Source of the DNA: UBA7803 sp041686955
GTDB taxonomy: Bacteria > Pseudomonadota > Gammaproteobacteria > Pseudomonadales > Azotimanducaceae
Direction: 5' to 3'
Assembly: GCA_041686955.1 (NCBI GenBank)
Contig: JAWLCV010000034.1
Location: 1-44,529, forward strand
Length of the DNA stretch: 44,529 nucleotides
Position 1 is the first letter of the stretch; each line of letters opens with the position of its first letter. Made by a program: the position numbers and the translations under genes. Shown here piece by piece: positions 23,007 to 31,282 of the stretch. The notes under the pieces are model-generated. The model was not told the origin of the DNA. It saw nothing but the letters and a program-made list of their open reading frames with translations, and did no database searches.

Positions 23007-26000
23007 TCAAAGCTCCGGCAGGCCGCGGCTCAACGAGGCCGGAGCGAACAGCCGCTCCGGTACCGCGCGGGAATAGGAGACGTCCGAGAGCTCGAACACG
23101 GTGAGGTGTCCCGTCTGATGGTTGCGGGCTTCGATGCGAAGCGCCGTCCAGATGCCATCGATCTTGCGGACGCTGCCGATGGTGATGGTCTTCAACGGTT
23201 CCCCTTCCGGGTCGACGAAGTCGATCTCCATGGGCAGCCACGTCTCGGCATCGACCACGGCCCGGAAGCCGCCGTAGCCGAGCTCGCGGGCGATCCGGTC
23301 GTTCACCGGCTCTCCCGAAAGCGTATAGAGCGCGCGGCCGTCGTCGGCCTCCGTCTCCTCGGCTTCCCGGTGGAACCGATAATCGGCGAGGTCGAATTTC
23401 AGGTCGGACTGCATGTCCTCGTAGGAGAAGTCCGTGCCCAGGAAGTAGTCGCCCCTTTTGGAGGCGGGAATTCGCCGGACCTTGCGCGTCGCCGGCAGGT
23501 AGAGCCAGCGATCGTCCGCGCGTCCGGTCTCCTGATAGTCGTGGCTGAGGAAGGTCACTTCGCGAACCCGCTTCGGCTCCAGGTAGCTGATCCGGGTGCG
23601 CCGCACGACGCCGTCATGGCGTTTCAATACCCATGCGCGGCGCTCGCGCACTCGTTCGCGGCGGTCGGTGAGCGTCATGTGGATGAATCGGGAGACCGAC
23701 TCGCCCTCCGGGCGCTCGGCCACCCGCTCGGCGATCTGCCGGCCGGTGAGGGACTCGGCGTTGGCACCGGCCGCACCCCCGAAGAGCGAACCGGCGGCGG
23801 CGATGAGCAGCAGCGCCGTAGTGCCTCCCGCGGCGCGGACCGCGTGCCCCTGTCGTCGTGCCATCCGCGTCTGCAGGCTGCATAGGGCGGGCACCACCAC
23901 GAGCGTAACGGCGAAGCTCGAGAACACTGCCAGCGTCACGAGCCCGCCGAAGCGCTGCAAGGTGGGCAGATCGCTCGCCATCAGGGTGGCGAAGCCGAGG
24001 CCGAGGGCGGCGGCGTTGAAGAAGCAGGCCCGCACGGTCGCCGGCATGGCCGCACGGATGGCGGTGTGGAGGCCGCCGTCTCCGGCCCGCTGCGCCTCGC
24101 GCAGGCGATCGAGCAGGTGGATCGCGAAGTCCACGCCGACGCCCACGGAGATGGCCGCGAACATGGAGGTGGCGGGCTCCAGGTAGATGCCGAGCGCGCC
24201 CATCACGGCGTAGATGGTCAGGATGGTGACGGCCACGGGCACCACGGCGATGAGCCCGGTGGTCACCGAGCGGAACACCGCCACCGCCATCGCCAGGACC
24301 AAGGCGAGGGAGAGTCCGACGCCCAAAAAGTGGCTGCGTTGCAGGCGCGTCATCCAGTGATAGGTGGCGTTCACGTCACCGGCGAGTGTCACTTTCAGGC
24401 CGTTCCCGTCGAAGCGCTCACCCAGGTAGCGTTGCAGCGCCTCCACGGTCTGCCGGGTGGCGCTGAAGTATGGGGTGCCGAGGATGCCGCGGACGAGCGC
24501 GGCATCGTAGGCCGGCGTGATCTCCTCCTCCAGATCGGCAGGATCACCGGACGCCTCGTACACCAGGAGGTACTGGGCCACCGCGTCGTCCTGGCGCGGC
24601 AGAGCGCGCTGCGGCGTTACCGGCTGCTGCTCGAGCGCGGCGTGCATGAGGCTCAGGTAGTCCGCGATGCTGGCGGTCTGGGTGACCTGCGGGAGCGACT
24701 CGAAGTGGGCCTGCAGCTCCGCGATGTGTTGCATGGTCCGGGCGGAGAGGAGTCCTTCGGGCGCGTCGGATTCCACGATGACGTCGAGAAAGGCGGTGCC
24801 GGAGAATGCAGCGTTGATGCGCTCGTCAGCCACGCGAATCGCCGAATCCTTGGCGAAGTTGTCCACCTGGGACCGGTCGATGCGAAGCTGCGACGCCCCG
24901 GCGGCAGCCAGCGCCAGGAGCGCCAGGAAGCCGGCGAGCACGGCGAGGGGTCGGCGCGCCGCAGCGGCGCCGGCCCACGTGAGCGCGCGGCCGATCCGGT
25001 CGGGCCGCTGCTCGGCCCAGGACCGGAACGCCGGGCTGGGCGCGAGCCGCAGCATCGCCAGGCAGCAGGGCAGGGTGAACATGGAGAAGACCCAGGCCAG
25101 CGCGACGCCCAGGGCGGCGTACCACGCGAACCAGACGATGGGCGGCATGATGGAGACCAGGGCGATGCCGAAGAATCCCGCCATGGTGGTGAGCGTGGTG
25201 AGGGTGATCGGTCGCGCCATGCGGACCATCGCCGCGACCACCGCCCCCTCGGAAGGCACGTCCGGGTCCGTGGCACGGATCTGGTAGTAGCTCGAGAGGA
25301 TGTGGATGGAGTCGGCCACGGCGATGGCGACGACGATGACCGGCAGCGCATTGGTGATCGCGTAGTACGGCACGCCGGCCCAGCCCATCAGGCCGAGCGC
25401 GCCGCCCGCAGCGCCGAGGACCAGGAGCACCGGACCTGTCAGGGCGGCTGCCCGCCGGAAAGCCAGATACAGGAACGCCAACACCACCAGAAACACCAGA
25501 GGCTGCAGCACGCGGGCATCGGCGTCGATCTGTGCCGAAAGCACCGCGCTCACGGCCGCCGGGCCCGCCACGAGGATCTCGGCCTCCGGGTGTGCGTGGC
25601 GGGCGGTCAGTTCGCGCACGGCGGCGTAGGTCTCTGCAGCCTGCCTAACGTCGTTCACCTCAGCCAGAATGATGGCGCCGCTGGCGTCGTCGGCAGCCAG
25701 GGTACCCACATGCGGAGGCATGTTTCGCCAGCGGCGTTCGGCCTCCCGGGCATCCGCTTCGGTGATGGGCAGCTCCTTCACGTAACGGTCCACGAGCAGC
25801 GCGCCGCCCTCGCCGCGGATGGAAGACTCGGTGGCCAGGCTCGCGACCCGATCGGCGCGCACGTTGGGAAGGTTGGCGACGGCTCGGGTCAGGGTGGCCG
25901 TCAGCGCCAGAAGTTCCGGGCGGAAGACGCTGCCGCCGTCGCGGCTCATGACCGCGACGACGATGGGATCGCTCAGGCCGAACACCTCGCGAACGCGGTC

Positions 26001-26183
26001 GTCCGCCTGAATCGATGGATGGTCGGGCGGCACGAAGGCGTCCACGGAGGTGTCTTTCACCAGATGCAGCAGGCCGGCGGCGGCGCCGGCGATCAGGAGC
26101 AGCGAGATCCACAGCACGCGGCGGCGGTGCTCCAGCAGGCGCTCGAAGGCACGGGTCATGGAAGCGTCCGTCCGGAGGCTCAT
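23007..26183 (-). CDS. RND/MMPL transporter fused to a LolA-like domain
   Basis: The 1058-residue protein has an N-terminal membrane helix (VLWISLLLIAGAAAGLLHLV), a large periplasmic loop, five membrane helices (from LQPLVFLVVLAFLYLAFRRA), then a second such half with YAVMGALGIYLEPATSMFAA and DFAIHLLDRLRE. A 13th hydrophobic segment (TTALLLIAAAGSLFGGAAGA, ending ANA-E) leads into a LolA-like domain of about 247 residues (SFIHM-type start, DRWLYLPATRKVRRIPASKR, YEDMQSDL, VVDAETWLPMEIDF). The extra helix would place that domain in the periplasm. ATG 26183 overlaps the thioesterase stop (ATGA). An in-frame ATG at 23864 could start a separate exported LolA-like protein. Confidence 0.92.
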   Translation of the reverse strand: MSLRTDASMTRAFERLLEHRRRVLWISLLLIAGAAAGLLHLVKDTSVDAFVPPDHPSIQADDRVREVFGLSDPIVVAVMSRDGGSVFRPELLALTATLTRAVANLPNVRADRVASLATESSIRGEGGALLVDRYVKELPITEADAREAERRWRNMPPHVGTLAADDASGAIILAEVNDVRQAAETYAAVRELTARHAHPEAEILVAGPAAVSAVLSAQIDADARVLQPLVFLVVLAFLYLAFRRAAALTGPVLLVLGAAGGALGLMGWAGVPYYAITNALPVIVVAIAVADSIHILSSYYQIRATDPDVPSEGAVVAAMVRMARPITLTTLTTMAGFFGIALVSIMPPIVWFAWYAALGVALAWVFSMFTLPCCLAMLRLAPSPAFRSWAEQRPDRIGRALTWAGAAAARRPLAVLAGFLALLALAAAGASQLRIDRSQVDNFAKDSAIRVADERINAAFSGTAFLDVIVESDAPEGLLSARTMQHIAELQAHFESLPQVTQTASIADYLSLMHAALEQQPVTPQRALPRQDDAVAQYLLVYEASGDPADLEEEITPAYDAALVRGILGTPYFSATRQTVEALQRYLGERFDGNGLKVTLAGDVNATYHWMTRLQRSHFLGVGLSLALVLAMAVAVFRSVTTGLIAVVPVAVTILTIYAVMGALGIYLEPATSMFAAISVGVGVDFAIHLLDRLREAQRAGDGGLHTAIRAAMPATVRACFFNAAALGLGFATLMASDLPTLQRFGGLVTLAVFSSFAVTLVVVPALCSLQTRMARRQGHAVRAAGGTTALLLIAAAGSLFGGAAGANAESLTGRQIAERVAERPEGESVSRFIHMTLTDRRERVRERRAWVLKRHDGVVRRTRISYLEPKRVREVTFLSHDYQETGRADDRWLYLPATRKVRRIPASKRGDYFLGTDFSYEDMQSDLKFDLADYRFHREAEETEADDGRALYTLSGEPVNDRIARELGYGGFRAVVDAETWLPMEIDFVDPEGEPLKTITIGSVRKIDGIWTALRIEARNHQTGHLTVFELSDVSYSRAVPERLFAPASLSRGLPEL

Positions 26184-26752
26184 GCCAGGCTCTCCGCCGG
26201 GGCGGTGACGGCGTGATTTCCGAGGCCTTCCTGATGCTCGAACACAGCCTGATCCAGAGCCAGCCATGCCGCGAGGTAGGGGGGCGGCTCGGGCGGTCTC
26301 GCTCCGGGGATCACCTGTCGAACCGCCTCGTCGGTCGTCACCCAGCCGCCCTGGCGTCGTAGCGCTACGCGGGAGAGCCCCGCTGCGACGCAGCGGTCAT
26401 GGGCATCGAGAAACGTATGCTCGAAGTAGAACCAGCGGTCGTCCCAGTGGGCCAGCCGGGTGCGCACGCGGTAACGCTGAAAGGGGCGCAGCGAGTGCCG
26501 GTATCGGGTGAGCGATCCGCCGATGATGCCCGACCATCGCTGGCGCAGCATGGCACCGAGCACGCCGGTTCGAGCCATCCAGCGCACCCGGGCCACGTCC
26601 ATGATCTGCAGATAGCGGCCGTTGTTCATGTGGCCGAAGGCGTCCAGATCGTGGGGCCAGACCCGGAACGTGCACGCCAGGTCGGCGGTGTGGTTCACGG
26701 GCGTGCGCAGTGTGTGGCACAGGGCGATCAGCAGTCGCAGATACAGATTCAT
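26180..26752 (-). CDS. Hot-dog fold acyl-CoA thioesterase
   Basis: The 190-residue protein matches the 4HBT_2 group: FRVWPHDLDAFGHMNNGRYL carries the probable catalytic Asp (35 or 37) and the HMNNGRY signature, and RYRVRTRLAHWDDRWFYFEH is the central strand region. A short hydrophobic N-terminus (LYLRLLIALCH) may touch the membrane. It heads the leftward operon with the RND-LolA fusion and the outer-membrane barrel; the ATGA overlap supports coupling. It may release or edit a fatty acyl group destined for the transporter, which is inference. Confidence 0.88.
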   Translation of the reverse strand: MNLYLRLLIALCHTLRTPVNHTADLACTFRVWPHDLDAFGHMNNGRYLQIMDVARVRWMARTGVLGAMLRQRWSGIIGGSLTRYRHSLRPFQRYRVRTRLAHWDDRWFYFEHTFLDAHDRCVAAGLSRVALRRQGGWVTTDEAVRQVIPGARPPEPPPYLAAWLALDQAVFEHQEGLGNHAVTAPAESLA

Positions 26753-26850
26753 CGATCATCCATGCTCCCTTGGCTGGCAAAGGAGAAGATCGAAAAAAGA
26801 CCGCAGATACCGCCAGAGCGTCGGGCGAACCCGTCATCCGGAGGCGGGGT

Positions 26851-27102
26851 TCACAGCCGGCCGGCGAAATCGTCGTAGCCGAAGCGTCGCACCACCTCCG
26901 GACGCTCGCACTCCGCACGCCACACGGCGATGGCCGGCAGGGGCATGCCGTTGAAGGTGTTGGTCTTGACCATGGTGTAGGGGGCTTGATCGAGCAGCAC
27001 CAGACGGTCCCCCACCGTCAGGGGCCGATGGAAGCTGTAATCGCCGAAGACGTCGCCGGCGAGGCACGTGGGGCCGGCGAGGCGGTAGTCGTGCGCCAGC
27101 TC
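26851..27102 (-). pseudogene. nspC: C-terminal remnant of carboxynorspermidine decarboxylase
   Basis: Translation of the minus strand gives about 83 residues that match the end of NspC-type PLP decarboxylases: HDYRLAGPTCLAGDVFGDYS, LTVGDRLVLLDQAPYTMVKT, NTFNGMPLPAIAVW and a final VVRRFGYDDFAGRL stop. The full family protein is about 380 residues, and nothing upstream continues the homology; a stop lies near 27170. There is no start codon at a sensible place. The N-terminal PLP domain is missing, so this is a decayed gene. It implies loss of a carboxyspermidine or carboxynorspermidine polyamine branch at this site. Confidence 0.8.
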
Positions 27103-27219
27103 ACCGGGGGCGCCGGTTCCCGAGCCGCGGCCCGGCAGTTGTTCGACAATCCGCGGCGGTCGGGTCCGCGGGGGGTGCCGCTACCGCCCGGTTTTCGGGG
27201 GGACCTTGCACGTTAACCG

Positions 27220-27329
27220 GTTCGAAGTTTGACCTGCTTTCCATTTTTCTCGTTTCCGTCTCCATTTTCCCTTCATTTTCGATGAAAACGTCTGTATCCT
27301 TCTTCGCCAAGCTGCTGAAACTAATAAGA
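27220..27329 (+). promoter_or_regulatory. AT- and pyrimidine-rich leader upstream of lpxC
   Basis: This stretch is clearly less GC-rich than its surroundings and holds a run of mostly C and T from about 27235 to 27281. TTGACC at 27229-27234 could be a -35 box, but no convincing -10 is placed 16-18 bases on. Together with 27103-27219, in which I see no gene, this separates the nspC remnant from lpxC. Confidence 0.4.
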
Positions 27330-28253
27330 ATGACCCAGATGCTGCGACAGAAGACGATCAGAAGGGCCGTGCACGCCATCGGCGTCGGTGTCCATTCTGG
27401 GAAGAAAGTCCGTATGACGTTACGCCCTGCCGGGGAGAATACGGGCATCGTGTTCGTGCGCACCGACGTGGACTCGATCCGCGGCGGTACGGTGCGCGCG
27501 AACGCGTGCAGTGTCACGGACACCACGCTTTCCACCACGCTGGAGTCGAACGGTGTCCGGGTGGCGACGGTGGAGCACCTGATGTCGGCCCTCTGGGGCC
27601 TGGGCATCGACAACCTGATCGTGGAGTTGAACAGCGAGGAAGTGCCCATCATGGATGGCAGCGCCGCGCCGTTCATTTACCTCATCCGCTCCGTCGGCAC
27701 CGTGGAGCAGCGGGCCCCGCGCGAGTTCATCCGCATCAAGCGGGAGATCGCGGTGGAATGCGGCGATGCCGTGGCCCGTCTACGGCCCTTCGAGGGGTTC
27801 AAGGCCGAGTACACGTTCGTTGCGGATCACCCGGTGTACAACCGGTACCCCAAGCAGGCGACCCTGGATTTCAGCCGCGTCTGCTACGTGGATGACGTGA
27901 GCCGGGCCCGGTCGTTCGGGCTGATCAAGGAACTGGAGCAGGCTCAGGCCATCAATCGCTGCCTGGCATCCAGCCTCGAGAACGCCGTGGGCATCGACGA
28001 CTACCAGGTGCTGAACGAGGACGGCCTGCGCTATCCCGACGAGTTCGTCAAGCACAAGCTGCTGGACGCCATCGGCGATCTCTACCTCCTGGGCCGGCCC
28101 ATTCTCGGCGCCTTCCAGGGCTACAAATCCGGACACGCGCTCAACAACCACCTGGCGCGCGCGCTGGTTGCCTGCGAGGACGCCTGGGAACTGACCACCG
28201 TGGGCGCGCCGGATCCGGTCGCGCCGCCGATGCTGGTGCCGGCCACCGTCTGA
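27330..28253 (+). CDS. lpxC: UDP-3-O-acyl-N-acetylglucosamine deacetylase LpxC
   Basis: LpxC is the zinc enzyme for the committed step of lipid A synthesis. The 307 residues from ATG 27330 match the family length. Zinc ligands His83 (VEHLMSAL), His242 and Asp246 (FVKHKLLDAIGD), and catalytic Glu82 and His269 (YKSGHALNNHL) are present, with EVPIMDGSAAPFIY. ATG 27282 or 27339 are alternative starts; none has a strong ribosome site. Normally lpxC follows ftsZ in the division cluster. Here it stands alone between an nspC remnant and a methyltransferase, so it may be a second copy or a moved gene. Confidence 0.95.
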   Translation: MTQMLRQKTIRRAVHAIGVGVHSGKKVRMTLRPAGENTGIVFVRTDVDSIRGGTVRANACSVTDTTLSTTLESNGVRVATVEHLMSALWGLGIDNLIVELNSEEVPIMDGSAAPFIYLIRSVGTVEQRAPREFIRIKREIAVECGDAVARLRPFEGFKAEYTFVADHPVYNRYPKQATLDFSRVCYVDDVSRARSFGLIKELEQAQAINRCLASSLENAVGIDDYQVLNEDGLRYPDEFVKHKLLDAIGDLYLLGRPILGAFQGYKSGHALNNHLARALVACEDAWELTTVGAPDPVAPPMLVPATV

Positions 28254-28271
28254 TCCCGATACCGTCTTCGG

Positions 28272-29615
28272 TTACGGAGCGCCTGCCCTCGCGGCTTCGT
28301 CGTTCATCTTGATGAGGAAGCCGCGTAGCGCCGTCTCCGCCTCCTGACGCTCCATCAGCCGCTGCTCCTCGAGGATTCGCGCCATGTCCTTGAGCGTACG
28401 CTTGCCGTCGATGAGCGACATGATGTACGCGTGGATCTTGGTCGTCATGGCCTGGTTGCGAAAGGCCGGCAGCGCGGGGATCGGTGACCGGCCCTGGGCG
28501 ATCCAGTCCGGCAGGTGCTGATGCCGGGCTGCGGGGGCCACATTGCGGACCTTGCGTGCCGCCAGCGTCACGACCCACTCCACGCGGCCATGGCGGCTGT
28601 CCGGGCAGTCCATGTAGGGCAGTCGCCGCTCGGAGCAGGACACTTCGGCGAACCCCGCGTCCCCGCTTCGCTCCGCCAGTTCCTCCAGGGTGAGCCGCTC
28701 GGCCGGGTCCGGCCGATCGAACGCCACTGAGCCGTGATGGATCCAGATGCCGCCGTCGCGGAGCAGGCCGTTGATGCGCGGGAGCGCTTCATGGGCAGCT
28801 TCGTCGATCACGTCCAGCAACCAGGGTGTCACCACCACGTCGAAGACGCCGCTCCGCAGCGGCGGCCGCAAGGCGTCGGCCAGGAGAAACTGCAATCCGG
28901 GTCGCGCCGGCGCGGGCGCCCGGAGCCGGCGTTCCACGGCTGCGGATTCCGGTGTTCGCGGGGCCAGCGGGAACTCCACCAGGGTGACCGCCTCACCGTG
29001 GCTCACCCGATGCCCCACGTAGGCGAGCAGCGGGTTCATGTCCAGGGCTACGGTGACTGCGGCGCCGCTGTGCTGGTGGAGGTCGTAGGCCAGGCGTCCC
29101 GCGCCGGCACCCAGCACCAGTACCCGGCCGCACGGGTGCTCGTCCAGCGCTTCCCGCACGGCGGCGAGGGCGGCGGTGTTCTCCGCATCCCCCCAGCACC
29201 AGTCCCGGTGGAGGTTGGCTTCGTAGCTCAACAGGCCATGGGTGCTGGGCAGGCGGGTGCGCAGTGCGAGCAGAGTCGCCTGGGAGCCCCCGGGAGCCAG
29301 ACGCAGCGGCTCCAGGATCGCGCTCACCTCCGTCATCTGGCGCCGGTAGCCGCTCGCCAGGGTCTCGAGCCGGCGGCGCGTGGCCCCATGGCTGGCGGCG
29401 GCGAGCGCCGACGACGTGCGCTCCAGATCTTCCTCCATCCGGGCCAGGGCGAGTTGCCAGCGGTTGCGCCATTCGCTGACCGCGGCGCCGGGATCGGCGA
29501 ACAGCCACGGGAGGTCGGCGTGCACCGGAAAGTCGACGCCGCAACCGCGACAGCGGTAATCCTCGAGGGGCGCCTCGCAGCGTGGGCAGGCGAGGAGATC
29601 CGTCAGGTGGCTCAT
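28272..29615 (-). CDS. Class I SAM methyltransferase with zinc ribbon (N2227-like)
   Basis: The 447-residue protein starts with a Trm112-like zinc ribbon (Cys10, 13, 22, 25). A helical region is followed by a Rossmann methyltransferase domain with motif I RVLVLGAGAGRLAYDL (about 164-179) and VALDMNPLLAYVGHRV. YEANLHRDWCWGDAENTAAL resembles the RDW region of N2227/carnosine methyltransferase relatives. The C-terminal 70 residues (IHAYIMSLIDGKRTLKDMAR) look like a small winged or PqqD-like helical domain. It lies 39 bp after the DUF1501 gene on the same strand, so it may belong to that operon. The substrate is unknown. Confidence 0.82.
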   Translation of the reverse strand: MSHLTDLLACPRCEAPLEDYRCRGCGVDFPVHADLPWLFADPGAAVSEWRNRWQLALARMEEDLERTSSALAAASHGATRRRLETLASGYRRQMTEVSAILEPLRLAPGGSQATLLALRTRLPSTHGLLSYEANLHRDWCWGDAENTAALAAVREALDEHPCGRVLVLGAGAGRLAYDLHQHSGAAVTVALDMNPLLAYVGHRVSHGEAVTLVEFPLAPRTPESAAVERRLRAPAPARPGLQFLLADALRPPLRSGVFDVVVTPWLLDVIDEAAHEALPRINGLLRDGGIWIHHGSVAFDRPDPAERLTLEELAERSGDAGFAEVSCSERRLPYMDCPDSRHGRVEWVVTLAARKVRNVAPAARHQHLPDWIAQGRSPIPALPAFRNQAMTTKIHAYIMSLIDGKRTLKDMARILEEQRLMERQEAETALRGFLIKMNDEAARAGAP

Positions 29616-29654
29616 GGCACGTCCGTTTGCACGAGGCCCTTGAAGGCTAGCCCA

Positions 29655-31265
29655 TCAGGTGGGGTTGTCGATGGTGCCGCTGACGATGGGCTCGAAGGCG
29701 GTGAGGCTGTCCTGCATGGCCGCGTTGCCGAGGTTGCCGCCGAACAGGCCCGTGAAGTTGCCGTTCTCGCCGTGCAGGGCCATGTAGTTGAGGATCACCG
29801 TCTCCGCCAGCAGATTCACGTTGCCGGCGGCCGGGGTGGCCGCGGTTTCGACGGAGCCGTCGGGCCGCATGTAGCCGATCTGCTGGTGGCGCGCCTGCTC
29901 GTCGACGCTGCCGCCGATGAGCGTGGGCCGTCTCGAGGGGTTGTACACCAGAAAGAACGTGGCCGCGGTGGAGCTGTTGTCGCTGCTCCATTCCCCCTTG
30001 CCGCGGCCGTCCACGGTATCGTCGATGGCGCCGTTGGAGGAAAGCGAGCCGTCCGACATCACGTAGAGCATGAGCGGCACGCCGCGCAGCGCGGCGTACT
30101 CCAGGCACGCGCCCATGCACTGGCCGGCCCGGAAATCCTTCACCTCGCCTTCCGCCCGCCGTCCGCCGTGGTAGTCGTAGCCGCCCATCTCCACGGTGCC
30201 GGCGCCGGCGAAGCCGTTGATCACCATCTTCATGACCGACGCGGTCTTCTGGAACTCGCGGGCCGAGCGGTCGCCGGCGTTGAACTCGAAATCGGAGAAG
30301 ATCCCGGCCGGCCCGACGATCTCCGGGTCGCCGGCGGGGTCCAGGGTGGAGGGGTTGCCGAACCGGTCCGCGAGGTCCGCGCTCTTCAGGTAACCGCAGC
30401 GCACCAGATCCTTGATCACGTCCGCCGTGGTGATGGTCTGCCCCGTGTCCATGTCCGACATCTTCCGGGAGCTGATGCGGTAGATTGACTCCATTACGGC
30501 CACCGCGTCCTCCTGGCTCAACACGCTCACGAGGTCGCCCACGTCCACCAGCCCGGTCACGTCGCTCGGCCGGTCCACCTTGGTGGGCCGGATGGTCAGG
30601 TCCACCAGGCGGGCCGGCGCCATGGAGTTACCGCCGGAGTCGGAGTTCTGGGAGCCGATGAGGGTCAGCAGCGAGCCATCGGCCCCGGCGCGGGCGATGC
30701 CGTACATGGGATTGTGGGGGTTGTTGCCCGTGTCGTTGTCCGATCGTGCCGGAATCACCGCGCCGTTGGTGTTGGCGGCGGTGGCCGGCGACACCTTGCT
30801 CATGATGCCGCGCAGGAACGCGCTGTCGCTGTGGAAGGCGAGCCCCATGCTCTGGTCGATGAAGTCGTTGGTGCCGGTGGCCGGATTCACGATGGGCGGG
30901 ACCATGTCGCCGGGCAGGCCCTGGCGTTCGTAGCCGGCGGTGGACAGGAAGTCGAGCTGGCCGCCGCGCTGGCCCACCAGCACGTTCGATCCGGCCTGGC
31001 TGGAGCCGCCGGCGAGATCGAAGCAGATGAACGGAATCCTGCCGGCCCCCTGGGTGGCGATGCCGCATTGGGCCACCAGCGGCAGCAGCTCCGGCGAAAG
31101 GGTGGCCCGGGCCTTGCCCGGGCCGAGCGCCAGGGTGGCGCCGCCCAGCACCGACGCGCTGCCGAGGAGGAACCCCTGGGCGAGGAATTCCCGCCGGGTA
31201 CGGGGCCGGCGATGGTCCGGGTGCCGGATGGGGTCGTCGTAGCTGCGTTCGGCTCGTCTGCGCAT
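29655..31265 (-). CDS. Tat-exported DUF1501 protein
   Basis: DUF1501 proteins are alkaline-phosphatase/sulfatase-superfamily relatives of unknown substrate, usually paired with cytochrome-like genes in planctomycetes and other bacteria. The 536-residue product has a twin-arginine signal (TRREFLAQGFLLGSASVLGG, cleavage probably after KARA near residue 54). Family stretches include PFICFDLAGGSSQAGSNVLV, GGYDYHGGRRAEGEVKDFRA and LYVMSDGSLSSNG. ATG 31265 follows the LamG gene by 17 bp. Tat export implies folding, perhaps with a metal, in the cytoplasm. Confidence 0.88.
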   Translation of the reverse strand: MRRRAERSYDDPIRHPDHRRPRTRREFLAQGFLLGSASVLGGATLALGPGKARATLSPELLPLVAQCGIATQGAGRIPFICFDLAGGSSQAGSNVLVGQRGGQLDFLSTAGYERQGLPGDMVPPIVNPATGTNDFIDQSMGLAFHSDSAFLRGIMSKVSPATAANTNGAVIPARSDNDTGNNPHNPMYGIARAGADGSLLTLIGSQNSDSGGNSMAPARLVDLTIRPTKVDRPSDVTGLVDVGDLVSVLSQEDAVAVMESIYRISSRKMSDMDTGQTITTADVIKDLVRCGYLKSADLADRFGNPSTLDPAGDPEIVGPAGIFSDFEFNAGDRSAREFQKTASVMKMVINGFAGAGTVEMGGYDYHGGRRAEGEVKDFRAGQCMGACLEYAALRGVPLMLYVMSDGSLSSNGAIDDTVDGRGKGEWSSDNSSTAATFFLVYNPSRRPTLIGGSVDEQARHQQIGYMRPDGSVETAATPAAGNVNLLAETVILNYMALHGENGNFTGLFGGNLGNAAMQDSLTAFEPIVSGTIDNPT

Positions 31266-31282
31266 GGTGTCCTCGATCTCGG

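Noticed and set aside
24066..26216. Long open frame antisense to the RND-LolA gene.
   Set aside because: Gly/Arg/His-rich translation without domain or ribosome site; a shadow of the coding strand. The same applies at 31430-33769.
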